A stretch of 64,000 bases of DNA from Aricia agestis (lineage: Eukaryota; Arthropoda; Insecta; Lepidoptera; Lycaenidae). Location: assembly GCF_905147365.1 (NCBI RefSeq), contig NC_056419.1, forward strand, positions 2,487,501-2,551,500. The letters run 5' to 3'. Shown piece after piece: positions 23,317 to 35,742 of the stretch. The notes beneath the pieces were generated by a model. That model ran no database searches and had not been told where the DNA came from. It saw only the letters and a list, made by a program, of their open reading frames with translations. The stretch's first letter is position 1, and every line of letters begins with the position of its first letter. Both the position numbers and the translations under genes were made by a program.

Positions 23317-23702
23317 TTAAGGGTGGGTTGCACCAGGGGCGTGGTTAAAGCTAAAGTTAAGGTTAAAGTTATGGTTATAGTTATGGCTAAATTTAGCTTA
23401 ACTTTAACCTTAACTTTGACCGGAGAAATTGACAGATGACAGCTGGTCCAACAAGGTTATAAATGAACGTAGGCGGGTGCGCTGCTGGTAAAGGAGAACT
23501 GTTAAAAATGGCGTTTTTGTATGATGACAGCGTTAGTTTCTTTTTTCGCCACGTGCATTTAAAACCTTGTCGAGCTCTATGGTTATGGTTAAATATGTCG
23601 TCTTGATGGCGAAGATTTGACATTTTGCATTGTAGTTAAAGTTAAAGTTATAGTTAAAGTTACAACTTACAGTTAAAGTTAGTTGGTGCAACCCAACCTA
23701 AG
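23317..23702. mobile_element. MITE with GGGTTGCACCA termini
   Basis: Left end TTAAGGGTGGGTTGCACC and right end GGTGCAACCCAACCTAAG are inverted repeats. Subterminal GTTAAAGTTA-type hexamer repeats occur on both sides. The 386-bp element has no coding capacity. Superfamily not assigned. Confidence 0.75.
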
Positions 23703-24015
23703 TCTTCTTTAGAGCCTAAGTTAAACCGGATGAAGACTAGTAAACAGTGAAAGCACTAACATTGATGAAAAAGATTCTTGTCACGTGACTCACGTCTTAC
23801 TTTCGTTAAGAAGAAAATATGGAGCGAATGATTGGTATGCGAATTGTCTGATTTGTGGTTGGTTTCTCATCTATATTTTAGTGGAAGTATATCTATGCAA
23901 TAGTGTTGTTGGTTTGTCAAAATATCCTTTGTTGATTGGTCAATCAAAATAATGTCAAAAAATAGCTAAATTAGATAGAATAAACTTAAAAAAACCGAAT
24001 AGACTAAATGTTTTT

Positions 24016-24319
24016 ACGTGGTAGAGCCATGCTTCGGCACGAATGGGCCGGCTGGACCGGAAAAATACCACGGGCGTGAGAAAACCGGCGTGAAACAGCG
24101 CTTGCGCTGTGTTTCGCCGAGTGAGTGAGTTTACGGGAGGCCCAATTCCCTACCCTTCCCTATTCCCTTTCTTACCTCCCCTACCCTGTAATCCTTTTCT
24201 CTCTTAAAAGGCCGGCAACGCACCTGCAGCTCTTCTGATGTTGCCTGTGTCCATGGTGACAATTGTTGCTTTCCATCAGGTGACCCGTTTGCTCGTTTGC
24301 CCCGTTTCATAAAAAAAAT
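24016..24319 (+). mobile_element. SINE-like family A copy
   Basis: Near-complete copy: ACGTGGTAGAGCCATGC head, short pyrimidine tract, conserved 3' block and A run. The tail is shortened (CCCCGTTTCATAAAAAAA). Confidence 0.8.
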
Positions 24320-24685
24320 TACCACACAACAGTGTTTTCTCTACACAGCCTAATAAATTATCAAGTTTTTTACATTCGTTAATTCACCATAACAAAAAAA
24401 AAATATCCACAGCCGAACATATTATAACCTCCTCGTTTTTTGGAAGTCGGTTAAAAATAAAACAAACGCATTGGGAACCGTGAGAAAGACGACGTCAATA
24501 AAAACATTTGTTACAATATCTATTCTGATAATAAATAACAATATTATGTATAAATGCGAAAGTGCGTCTGTCAATCTTTCTATCTGATACATCATATCGC
24601 AGACCAATCTTGATGAATTTTGGGTATTGATACTAAATTCCGAAAAGATAGATAAAACCGATTCTATTGATTGGCATGGAAATAC

Positions 24686-24770
24686 TATTTTTTTTTCTGA
24701 AATTAGTGGGCAAACGAGCAAACGGGCCACCTGATGGAAAACCGACGAGGCAACATCAGAAGAGTTGCAG
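24686..24770 (-). mobile_element. SINE/LINE tail fragment, family A tail
   Basis: Minus-strand 3' block only (T run, GGGCAAACGAGCAAACGGG, CACCTGATGG), truncated at the 5' side. Confidence 0.65.
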
Positions 24771-25420
24771 AATAGTTTTTATCTCGTAAAAAGGTTCCGC
24801 ACTATTATAAAGGAACTCCTTCGTATAGAAGTTGCGCACGGGTAATCTGTGATTAGCGAAAGTTGGGGTCATGATGTGCCGTGATCTATCCTACTTATTG
24901 ATCCGATGGTTTCTCAAATTATCTGATTGCCATGACGGTACAAACAAAAAAGAAAATGAAGACCGGTAAAATACTCTTCTTTTTCGCATCTTTTCGGATT
25001 ATAACTTTAAGATAAGATTTCGGTATCTACCTGTGAATGCCAAATTAGAATGCTAAAGTTACATTAATATTTAAGATGAAACTAGAATACTGCGGTACAA
25101 CAGAGTACAGTACTGAACGAAACAGACTACAGACACAATAGACATGTACAGTTAATAGTAATGTTAGAAAGGACTATGCCCAAAAAACCCATAGTCGTAA
25201 CCAAATAATTTATGTACAGCAAAGTAGAGCATAAATAGTAGATTGAAAATATGCAATTCATTTTTTTCTAAACCATAATCGAAACCGATAATTTGAAAAA
25301 TAAATCTGAGATACACAGTATGGAATCTACTTCGAATCAACTAGTTATTTCCTTTGTTTTTGTGATCTTTCTCGTGAAACCGATGTTGATAGACAATAAT
25401 GTACAATTAAATAGAAAAAA
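24771..25420. other. No gene seen
   Basis: Non-coding. Confidence 0.5.
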
Positions 25421-25895
25421 ATCGGCCAAGTGCGAGTCGGACTCGCACACGAAGGGGTGATGAAACGACTTAATCCCTACTTTCGCTCTATAACGCCGTT
25501 ATAGAGCGAAAGTAGGGAAAATTGTTTTTTGTATGGGAGCCCCCCTTAATTATTTATTTTATTTTAATTGAGCGATTAAATATTAAAGTACACACATAAT
25601 TGAGGATTTCGTAAAAAAAAAACAATGTGTCTTCATAATATAGCCATTATAGATTAGGAGCCAAAAAGGGCAAAAAATCACGTTTGTTGTATGGGAGCCT
25701 CCCTTGAATCTTAATTTTATTTAGTTTTTATTATCTGCTGTTACAGCGGCATCAGATATACACAATCTGTGAAGATTTCAGAAGTCTAGCTATAGCGGTT
25801 CTTGAGTAAGAGCCTGGAGACAGACAGACGGACAGACATCGAAGTCTCAGTAATAGTGTCACGTTTTTACCCTTTGGGTACGGAACCCTAAAAAA
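25421..25895 (+). repeat. Dispersed repeat family R copy 1
   Basis: Starts AATCGGCCAAGTGCGAGTC and ends TTTGGGTACGGAACCCTA. It contains TTGTATGGGAGCC twice and a CAGACAGACGGACAGAC block. Related copies lie at 26.9, 29.2, 29.9, 59.4 and 63.1 kb. No coding sequence; transposon class unknown. Confidence 0.75.
25475..25517. repeat. Perfect 21-bp inverted repeat, 1-nt spacer
   Basis: CCCTACTTTCGCTCTATAAC... followed after one C by its exact reverse complement. Only the right arm (GTTATAGAGCGAAAGT) is present in the other R copies, so the left arm is new to this copy. Confidence 0.85.
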
Positions 25896-26203
25896 GTATG
25901 TCAAATATTATATATTTTAAGAATAAACTAAATCACAAGTGGCTTCACTCTACATCCTCTATCGGTTGTATCACGGGGAGTGCTCTAAGAATTTGTTCGG
26001 AATCATACCACCTGCAACTTTTCGCCATCGCTCCATGCAAAAAATATACCATCCTCATCACTTTGATGAGTGGTAGTCTTCCACCGTGCGTTTTTTGCGT
26101 AACTTTCTGCTGCGCACTGTAAAACTCTGAAATAAACTGTCACTATATTTTCAATATGTGTTGTGTTGTGTGGTGATAAAATAAGCATATTCTTATTCTT
26201 ATT

Positions 26204-26340
26204 CAATACGACCTGCAAACCTTCAAAGGTCGGCATCGTACCTGCAGATCTTCTAAAGCGAGTGTCCATGGGCGACAGTATAGTTGCTTTCCATCAGGTG
26301 ACCCGTTTACTCGTTAGCCCCTTTATTTTATATAAAAAAA
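26204..26340 (+). mobile_element. LINE 3' tail fragment
   Basis: Degraded copy of the CAATACGACCTGCAAACC...GACCCGTTTACTCG tail with an A run. Confidence 0.55.
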
Positions 26341-26905
26341 CGATGATATAACCGATATCGTGTACTTAATAATCCTAATAAAAAAACAGTACATATTGTA
26401 TACAGATTATTTTCTATACCAAACTAACATTCTACACTGTCAGATATAAAAGTGATGAATATTTAAACATTAAATTCATAAATACATAATTACAACACTG
26501 TACATCTGTATTAAAAATGTTTTTACTACGTACTAATCGCCACACTATCGTTTGTAGCATCGCGTCGTCCTGAATATCATATAGATTCCTATAAGAAAAG
26601 TCAATTAGTTACGATCGTTTTTAAAGTACTCGGTGATTGTTTATTCCAAAAAGGATATTGTATTTGGGGTACAGTATAACTCTAATCTACTATGCCACAT
26701 ATAAATGGTTTCAATCGATTACGGGTTTTTGGTCTATACATTTTTGGGCATTCACCTTTGAAAATAAAGTAGAAAAAAAATCAATAAGTACTTACCTATC
26801 AAAATTTGACTTTTCACGTAAATACATATACCATATTATTGTAGTTTGATGGAAAACGGACAGTTGGATGTTTTATCCGATAAACGAATCTGCAGGTGCA
26901 TTAAA
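26341..26905. other. No gene seen
   Basis: AT-rich non-coding DNA. Confidence 0.5.
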
Positions 26906-27343
26906 AATCGGTCAAGTGCGAGTCGGACTCGCGCACGAAGGGTTCAGTACCGTTATAGAGCGAAAGTTGGCAAAAAATTGTTTTTTGTATGGGAGCCCCC
27001 CTTAATTTTCTTTTTAAATTAATTATTAAAGTACAAATATAATTAAGAATGTAGTGAGTATTTAAAGTGTCTACCTGCTACCATTAATGATTAAGAGCAA
27101 AAAAAGCCAAAAAAAAAGTCACGTTTGTTGTATGGGAGCCCCCCTTAAATATTTATTTTATTTTGTTTGTAGTATTTGTTGTTATAGCGGCAACAGAAAT
27201 ACACAGTCTGTGAAAATTTCAGAAGTCTAGCTATGCGGTTCTTGAGTTACAGCCTGGAGACAGACAGACAGAAGGACAGACACTGACAGACATCGAAGTC
27301 TCAGTAATAGGGTCCCGTTTTTATCCTTTGGGTACGGAACCCC
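26906..27343 (+). repeat. Dispersed repeat family R copy 2
   Basis: Complete copy: AATCGGTCAAGTGCGAGTC head, two TATGGGAGCCCCCC blocks, CAGACAGACAG tract, GGGTACGGAACCCC end. Confidence 0.75.
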
Positions 27344-28254
27344 TTAGAATTAAAATATGATGTAAGTACTACTTACAATAAATTAATTATCTCTGCAATA
27401 ATAAGCAGTTTAGGTCCCGTCAATCATTCACTCAGGATAATGACAATAAGTGTAACTAAGTGAAATAGGTGAAAGGGCTTAACTAACAAGTACTAATGGC
27501 GTAAGTGTCGAAAGTGTTAGTACTTTGTACTACTAATTCCGTGTGAACTTTCTACTACTATTTGACTATTGTTAGAAACTTTGAAGCCTCGTTTATACGC
27601 TAGCGATCCCCAGAAATACGAAAATTGAAGAAAATAAATTACGCAAGAACATAAAAAAGTAGGAGTAATAAAAAAATAATCTAATTAGGGTAATAGTTTC
27701 CTGTGTAGATATTATATACTTACATATTATATAAGTATAAAACAAAAATGATTAAATGCCAATAGGCTACATATTATACAGCTAGATCATCATTATTCAT
27801 GATTCATTCATATGCAAATCAAACTTTAATCTATAACTTTTTTATAAGTTATACTCTAACCTCAAAAGTCAAAAGGGTGCCACTAATAAAGCCAATAACA
27901 ATTAAGTATTACCTAAGTTTAAAACACCTTTCTAAAAGTCAAATGAATCTAATTGTGCTTTTAAGTTCTTATTATACTGTCGTGCGAATTATCAAGTGAT
28001 ATAAGAGGTCTATTAATTTTAGGTTTTGTTACGCAGTCCGAAGTTATAAGGAAATTTTAGACGATGTTATTTAGATAAACGTTGTCCAACTTAACATCGT
28101 AACGTAATTTTTGCTAATTGAAATAATATTCCGTCATCATAAAGATATTTGAAGAAGTAAGTGGATGAAGGGGATAACTAACATATAAAAAAATGTTGTC
28201 TGAGTAAATTTGAATCAATTTTTTTCAGAATATCTATCTGATGCCTACCACACA
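27344..28254. other. No gene seen
   Basis: AT-rich; the ORF at 27,799-27,999 has no recognisable motif. Confidence 0.5.
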
Positions 28255-28420
28255 TATTATCTTATCTTGGAATCTCAGAATCGGCTCCAACGATTTTCAT
28301 GAAATTTAATATATAGGTGGTTTCGGGGGCGATAAATCGATCTAGCTAGGAATCATTTTAGAAAATGTCATTTTATTTGTGTTTTATTGAATACCGAGCA
28401 AAGCTTGGTCAAATAGCTAG
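28255..28420 (+). mobile_element. Helitron-like element 3' part
   Basis: It carries the hairpin ACCGAGC-AAA-GCTTGGT and ends AAATAGCTAG followed by T. The segment CTAGCTAGGAATCATTTTAG is shared with the inverted copy at 14.1 kb. The 5' boundary is approximate. Confidence 0.6.
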
Positions 28421-28740
28421 TGGGCATATGGGCAATTAGTAATTACTCATCTATTCCCCTTATAATTTGACCAAACCTTTTAACACCTACTTCATCATCT
28501 GGCAAATATATCTGGTTATACAATATACACACTATCAACATTTTTATTACAATTTATTTTCCTGGTTCTTTAATTGTGTAAAGTAACGGAAAATATATAA
28601 ATAAATATAGTAACCCCACTTCATCCCCTTGCGTCTTTATTTAAGTTCGACTCTCTTTAGCTGTTTTGTGACTTTTCCAACGTACCAAGACAAGCAGACT
28701 CTTTAAAGTTATTCGCAGCGTAGATATTTTTTATTACTAA

Positions 28741-28889
28741 CCGCTGAACTCAGAGACATTTAATTATGATTAACCTTCAATTTAATGAAGACTTTGACAG
28801 ATAGTTATAGAATATGTGGCTTATGTCAAAATGTTGAATTAATTACATTTAAGTAATTACTTAATATGTTCCACTCTGAGTGCGACAGT
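28741..28889 (-). repeat. MITE family B copy, inverted
   Basis: Ends CCGCTGAACTCAGAGAC and CTCTGAGTGCGACAGT are inverted to each other. The core reads GAGTTTGACAG-like and GGCTTATGTC on the plus strand. Confidence 0.65.
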
Positions 28890-28972
28890 AAGAGCGATTA
28901 AGTATGTTTGTAGAAGAGGCTTTATGGTGTCGCGAAAATTTGGAAAACTAAAATTATGCTCTTTTGTTACAG

Positions 28973-29041
28973 GGTATCGAGAAAAGCAATCGTGAAAACC
29001 TGAAGACTGACATACAACACAGAAAAGAAACGTTCTACAGG
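28973..29041 (+). CDS. Coiled-coil gene exon (23 codons)
   Basis: Preceded by TTTTGTTACAG and followed by GTAAGT. Phase 0; highly charged GIEKSNRENLKTDIQHRKET. Confidence 0.6.
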
Positions 29042-29203
29042 GTAAGTGGCAATTTTGAACAAAAAAAAAATACAGCCCGGAATAAAAAATCTGTAGAGCT
29101 GACTTGATGTATTGACATCGAAGCGTGTGCGAAAGCGCCAGCCGAGTCTACAATCATTAATTTAATGGGGTTAATAATCTTAATATGATAAATAAGTTAT
29201 TTG

Positions 29204-29558
29204 TAGGGTTCCGTACCCAATACAAAGGGTAAAAACGGGTAAAAAAGAGAAGTCTTAGTAAGAATAGGGTAAAAACACTGTTACTAAGACTTCGATGTCT
29301 GTCTGTCTGTCTGTGTGTCCCCAGGCTGTAACTCAAGAACCGCTATAGCTAGACTTCTGAAATTTTTACAGATTGTGTATATCTGTTGCCGCTATAACAA
29401 CAAATACTAAAAACAAAATAAATTAAATATTTAAGGGGGTCTCCCATACAATAAGCGTGATATTTTTGCTATTTTTTGCTCGATATCAATAACGGCAACA
29501 CATAGGCACTTGAAATATTCACGAAATACTCAGTTGTATTAATGTACTTTAATAATCT
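29204..29558 (-). repeat. Dispersed repeat family R copy 3
   Basis: Minus-strand copy starting AGGGTTCCGTACCC; the other end is lost near TTAATGTACTTTAATAATC. Confidence 0.7.
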
Positions 29559-29800
29559 ATACTTATAATAAAATCGTAGAGGTAAAATTTTTGTACATTG
29601 AAAATAAACTTGAAAAAACGAGTCAGGGGCATGTTAGAAGAGTAATAGAACACATTTTAACTGTTTTTGAAATTTTTGTTTCTCTGTCTGTTTGTCTGTT
29701 TGTACAGGCTAATCTCTGAATCCGCTGGACCGATTTCAATGAAATTTGGCATGATGATACCTTACATCCCTGGTCAACATCTTAGATACTTTTTTTTAAC
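29559..29800 (+). mobile_element. Helitron-like 5' fragment
   Basis: TCTATACTTATAATAAAATCG start followed by the GTCTGTTTGTCTGTTTG and CTGGACCGATTTCAATG blocks typical of these repeats. The 3' end is not seen. Confidence 0.4.
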
Positions 29801-29909
29801 CGAATTTAAAAAAAGGAGGAGTTAATATTTACTTCGCTGTTTGTGGTCAGATTTTCAAAATTCTTTTTTTGTTGTATAGATTGCCCGAATTTGATACCAT
29901 GCTGACAAT

Positions 29910-30351
29910 AAAATCGGCCAAGTGCGAGTCGGATTCGCGCACGAAGGGTTCCGTGCCACTACAGAGAAAAAAATAGGCCAAAACTTGTGTTTTTGTATGG
30001 GAGCCCCCATTAAATTTTAATTATATTCTAATTGTATTATTAATTATTAAAGTACACATATAATTAAGGATTCTGTGAAAATTTCAACTGCCTGCCTGTT
30101 GTCATTATTGATATCGAGCAAAAAAGGCCAAAAAAATCATGTTTGTTGTATGGGAGCCCTCCTTAAATATTGATATTATTTTATTTTCAGTATTTGTTGT
30201 TATAGCGGCAATAGATATACACAATCTGTAAGAAATTCATAACTTTAGCTATAAACGTTCTTGAGATACAGCCTGGAGAAGACAAACGGACAGACAACGA
30301 AGTCTTAGTAATAGGGTCCCATTTTTACCCTTTGGGTACGGAACCCTAAAA
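29910..30351 (+). repeat. Dispersed repeat family R copy 4
   Basis: Complete: AAATCGGCCAAGTGCGAG head to GGGTACGGAACCCTAA end. Confidence 0.75.
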
Positions 30352-30700
30352 ACGGTGACTTGATAAGTAATGGAATTGAAAGAACTCCTCGAAATTTACA
30401 ACGACAGCCAAAGTGATTACCAAATTTATTCTAGCAAAGGTCGATCTTTAAAACTTTTCCTAATATTCGTAAACGATTATCCAAACCCTGGATGGATATT
30501 GACCACTGTATATCACAATTCGTTACCAGCCATGGAAATTTTAAAGTCAAACTTTACGGATCTAAGTTACTAGCATCGGTCGAGCACATAGGTAGAAATG
30601 GTAGAATATGTACGGCCGAAGGCATTGTTTGAATGGCAATTTGTTTGAATAAACCTCTCATCATGTTCTCTGGGAGAGTTTTTCTGCCAAGACGAAAGAA

Positions 30701-30894
30701 CAGCGGGGCTAAAACGGTCGCTTTTAAGAATCATAATATGATTCATTTTTCTAAAATCGCAAAATGCAACTCTGCTTGCAATTCATTTCTGTATTTTTGT
30801 ACTGATTTGACATTTGTCAGTTTGACAGTTTTGACAATTCATTTGCTGAATTGATTGAGAGGAATTGCTAAATGTGACGATTTTAGCCCCGCTG
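30701..30894. mobile_element. MITE, 194 bp
   Basis: Terminal inverted repeats CAGCGGGGCTAAAA and TTTTAGCCCCGCTG, with subterminal similarity CGGTCGC/GTGACGA. Non-coding. Confidence 0.75.
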
Positions 30895-31821
30895 CAATGC
30901 TAGACAACCTACAGTGTAAATTTGATGTCGCATACTACGGTCAGAGTAGACAGAATTATAGAGTATACCGACTTAGAACTGATGTTGAAATTTTTAAATT
31001 TTACGTATTATGACGAAAATCGTCGCTAGGGTTGTTAAATTGTTACCTACGAATTTAAAACTATGACATATTCGCTGGACGTGTTCCTCTTTGGTCATTT
31101 TGTTGTTTGTGTTACATTCGATTAAAATTGTCAGAATCCAATTTTGGAATCTTTATTTTAATTATTTAAAAATAATTTATATCAGCCAGCGCGAGGCACA
31201 TTCCGTTCATAATCCTAGTGAAACCCGACGAATTTGACAGATATTGAAACCTGTCCGTTTCTTTGCAGTCGAACTACTTGGTAGTTATGTCTATTGTGCT
31301 ACGGTGATATCGTGGACAACGCTATGGGAACTTAATCCGTGCCTTCAAGCGTTTTTGTCACAGTTATCATTGGCAACAGTCTAACACAACAAATTCCAAT
31401 TTGTTTCCCTTCGAAGAAAGGATTTTTCAAAACGATAAGTATCTGAGGTTCAAGTTTCCTGGGTCTTTGATGTACTTAAATTAAAAATTTCGTGTGTAAT
31501 ATAGATCCAAAATAGTCGTAGATGGGTGTTCAATTTTCTAAATCTCGATTTATATAACATACATTCACGCGGACGAAGTTGCGGGCAACAGCTAGTTAAT
31601 AATAAAATTTAATTTTGCTCTATTGTGGTACGGGACATGACGAAACCTTCGTGCGCGAGTCCAACTCGCACTTGGTCGATTTTATTTAATTTTCTCTAGA
31701 TTTCGATACATTTGACACCACTTTATTATAGTGCCATCGACTTACTAGCTTTACTAGCTTTTTACTAGCTTTTCTGGCTCACTATTATAAGTATTACAAA
31801 CCTCTTTTTTCTTTACTTCAG
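30895..31821. other. No gene; repeat remnants
   Basis: Contains a Helitron-like terminus GGGCAACAGCTAGT (about 31,584-31,597) and an inverted R-family head remnant at 31,628-31,690 (CTTCGTGCGCGAGTCC, AACTCGCACTTGG). The remainder is unassigned. Confidence 0.5.
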
Positions 31822-31899
31822 GAGGCTCCGTCTGACGAGGACTCTGCGGTGTCGTCGGGCCCCGCCTCTCTCTCGCCGCAGCCGCTCAACGATATGTGG
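31822..31899 (+). CDS. Coiled-coil gene exon (26 codons)
   Basis: Preceded by CTTTACTTCAG and followed by GTTAGT. Phase 0, acidic and Ser/Pro-rich (EAPSDEDSAVSSGPASLSPQ). Markedly GC-rich against its surroundings. Confidence 0.7.
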
Positions 31900-33801
31900 G
31901 TTAGTGTCTTCGCCTGATCGAATAAAAATAAAAAATAAAACAACTTGTCACATTTAAAAAATCCTTCGGCTGATTCGATAAATAAAATAACTTGTCAAAG
32001 TTTTAAATTTCGAATTTTGGTTACCGCGAGAGTTGTAAAATTGGAATGCGATCTTCATTTTTGGAGTCCTTTATCTTCGGTAACCTTTATAATATATATT
32101 TACTGGTTCCGTATTTAGGAAAATACTGCACCTGCATCTCAATTATCACAATTAAGAGCTGCGTGTGCTTCGCAATTACGGAGAAGCACCGGAATGTACA
32201 TACATACTGACAAGTGACAGCTCTATATTATTCCCAATGGAAATCCGTTACGCTACGTTCAGCGTTGACACTTCTACAAAAGTAACTCTTATGTCTATAA
32301 ACATAAAGATTCTATTAGGAGTAAAATAAACTTAAACGAACCCATACCTAATTATTTACTTAGTTGCTGTCATAACCAATGTAAACTGACAAGAAAATGG
32401 TCAGGATTCAGATATTACTAACGCAGTAAACATATAATACTAAATCCGTGTAACTTATCTTGAGTGGAATTATGAATATCAGTATTGACAGCTAACTTAA
32501 ATACTTAAACAGTACCTTGTTGTACAACAGTTCTTGTAGTTTTGATCTCTATATTAAAATGTCTCTATGTTTAGAAATTATTGCATGTTTTTGCTTGAGA
32601 CTTGTAAGTAGTACCGCGTTGGGTTGGTATGAAGTATGAACTTACCCTAAGGCTCTCTACAGTAATGATGGCAAATAGCTCTTTTCAATGGCTTATTGAA
32701 AGAAATCCAAGCATTGGTTTCTGTGAATGTATCATCATCTCCAGATTCCTTGAATATCAGACTTATCTCCATAACAATTATCACATACACTCTAATAGAA
32801 CCTTGGTGCCATCACGAGCGAGAATGTCAGACAGTCAACATGTCACCCACTAAACTATTGCGTCACTACTCACTATTGTTGACTAGTGTGACCATACTTC
32901 ACGTTAAATAGAGAATAAAGTCCTAAATTCGAGTAATGAAATTTCTATGTTGTCAAAGTAACGATTCTTTTAATAAAATGTAGGACAAAGAGCTAAAGTG
33001 AAAACTATTTATGTCAAGCGTTGATGCGAGCTATCTCAATCAAATAAAGATTAGAATAGAACGACATTTAAAAGTATTTAGCGCTATATTTACGTTACGG
33101 TTACGAATGATTCTGAGGCTTAAATATAAAATAAAATACACGGATGAAAAAACTTACTTTCTACATACACAATGAGAAAATAATAGTCACAAACATATTT
33201 TTTTTAATTTTCAAATTTGCCTTTTTTGTATTGGCCATTGTGTAAATTAAAGTCCTGAATAAATTTTGGCCACAGTATCAAACTTGTATGGCTATTGATA
33301 AGACACTTTAGCCGGCTTAAGTACTTGATAATTTAGCTTCTTTATTGAGGAACTGGTTATTATCTTATACGAATTACAATAAATAATGTTAGGTTCATTA
33401 AAATTTAACTATGTAATCCTTATTAGTTTTGAAGCAAATTTACCGGATAATAACATTTTTTTTACTGTTTATTTATTTAATATATTTCAAAAGTGATAAA
33501 ATAGCTTTTGTAACTAACAGAAGCAAATCTAATTAATCACTGTCAAGTAAAAACATGCAATTAGAGTAGTTTTAGTAGTCTCATATTAATTTAAAATTTA
33601 AAAATAATTATTACGAAAGAATAGAAAAAAGTGAAAGATTTCTTTTGTCGCTCTGTCTTTTCTATTAAAGAAAGAAAGCCTGTCTATAGCGGCCATGCTT
33701 ATGCATAATATCCTCATAGAGCCCTAAGGTTTATGAATGAACCAAGTGAACGTCCAGTCCCGATTATCCCAAGGCCAAACTAACGTGTGCTCACCCCACA
33801 G
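31900..33801. other. Intron; nothing recognised
   Basis: AT-rich with no bounded repeat. Confidence 0.5.
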
Positions 33802-33924
33802 TCGTGCCAGTGCAACGCGGCGCGCGAGTGCACGCGGCTGGCCGACGCGCTGCGCGACGCCCGCGACCAGATCGAGCTCATGGAGTTCCGCCTGCTGGAG
33901 CTAGAGGACGCCACCCCCGAGAAG
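33802..33924 (+). CDS. Coiled-coil gene exon (41 codons)
   Basis: Follows CTCACCCCACAG and precedes GTAAGG; phase 0. Encodes SCQCNAARECTRLADALRDA followed by the RDQIELMEFRLLELED stretch that resembles JAKMIP proteins. High GC at third positions. Confidence 0.8.
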
Positions 33925-35098
33925 GTAAGGGGGATAGAGTGGAGAGAGCGAGGAAGATGGAGGTTTGAGTGGGTAAGATGGGGGAAAGTGGAGGTGCTGT
34001 GGAAAAACGGTAGTTTTGTGGGCATTGACGTTATGGGGGAAAAGTTGGGGAAAATTTGGAAATAGTGGGTTTTCGTGTGCGCCAAAGCTGCAGTGAAAAT
34101 TGGAAATTGCGGAAAATGGTGTTTGTGATAAATATTTGGAAACATGTATTTTTGTGCGTCAAATTAATAAGGATTGGTACCGACATTTGGAAAATGGTTT
34201 TTGTGGCGGAAAATGTGAGAAAAAGTTGGATACTAAGGTGTGTGCTGTGTAGTTGTGAACGATATTAAATGTACGATAACACCCAATCATCGAGATAATA
34301 TTTAACGAATACCATGAGTTACAAAAAAAAATCCCAATTTTCCACTGAAAAAACACAAAGTCTGTAACATTGATGCTCACGAAAACCCACATTTTCCGTG
34401 TTGAACAGTGATTAAGTTTATTTAATAAGGTGTGACAAGGTGTGACGACACAGTTCAAGGCGTAGTAGTTAGTGAGTTGTAGTAGACAAAGGACGTGTAG
34501 TTTTGCTGTGTATTTTGTGTATTGGAAATATATTGTAGTATTTAGGACGTGTAGTATTGTGTTACAGTATATTTTGTGTAGTAGAAATATCTTTGAAGTT
34601 TGTTTTGTTGTGAAAACGGATTCATGACGAAAGTAAGTAAACTTTACTACATTACAAATATTCGATGAAAGGTATTTTCAACTTATCTACTAATAAGTTA
34701 AAAAATTGTTACCAAAATTAATATTTTGACGTTAATTTAGTTAAGTACTACGATGACTCGTTAATGACTGATTTAAATAAGGTTTTTTATTAAATACACA
34801 TAACATAATATTATCCGTTTAAATGCTAAAGTAGGTAGGAAAGATAGGTTTAAATTTTGGTACTTACCTAATGTTAGGTTAATGAAGGTCAAAGTATTAG
34901 CTATTATAAATTTTTAATCGCAGATACATAATTAGGTATTAAATGTATAATATAAATTATGTATTACTAAAATACGATTAGTCACTAAAATGTTTACAAA
35001 TAAGGTTTTTGCTGACTCATTTTTTATAACAACAAAACATTATGTGCAATATTATGTTGGTGAGGAAAACCCAAGAAAAAACAATGCGGTAGACAATC

Positions 35099-35100
<2 letters not shown>
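33925..35100. other. Intron; purine-rich 5' part and a local duplication
   Basis: The first 330 bases are strongly G/A-biased on the plus strand (repeated GGGGGAAAAGTTGGGG-like runs). Two imperfect copies of about 55 bp (AGGACGTGTAGT...GTGTATTTTGTGTA) lie at 34,490-34,605. Confidence 0.5.

Positions 35101-35101
<1 letters not shown>

Positions 35102-35172
<71 letters not shown>
35102..35172. repeat. TA microsatellite, about 35 units
   Basis: Uninterrupted TA dinucleotides. Confidence 0.95.
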
Positions 35173-35175
<3 letters not shown>

Positions 35176-35742
35176 AGGTACTTAAATAAAGAATTTTTAA
35201 GCTAATCTCTCTCGTTGACTATGAATTAAAAAAGAAGAATGTATGATATTGCAGACAGGTTAATAAAATCAGGACTTAATATTCTGTTGTATGTTTTGTC
35301 CTTAGAAACATGGTTTAACGGACAAGGACACAAGGTCTAGCTCTACCATGAGTGTAAAGCTATAGTATTTATCGATACTCGATACCTACTACGTAAATTT
35401 TTGAAAAATGAGTTAAATAACTATTATGTACTCTGTGCTATTCTACTAAAGTATGCAAAGATCGATACATACTAAGTTTTTAACATTTTCACAAAGTTTT
35501 CATCTAAATGATGCTCATTAGCGGATTTTTCACGTCGTGAAAGGAGTCCTCAGATGTTTCCGAAGGCTACGGGTAACGAGGTGTGACGTTACCACATAGC
35601 TATGGTACAAACCATGAGGCGAGACACACAAATACACAATTATTACTTCTATACGTATTAGCTTACTATTCTTACTAGTATTATTAATGCGGAAATGTGT
35701 CTTTTTATGTTCGCGTAACCTTCTCACGCTTTGATCACTAAA

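Noticed and set aside
29298..29325. GTCT microsatellite or CRISPR-like repeat
   Set aside because: It is the GTCTGTCTGTCTG block shared by all family R copies; no spacer/repeat array.
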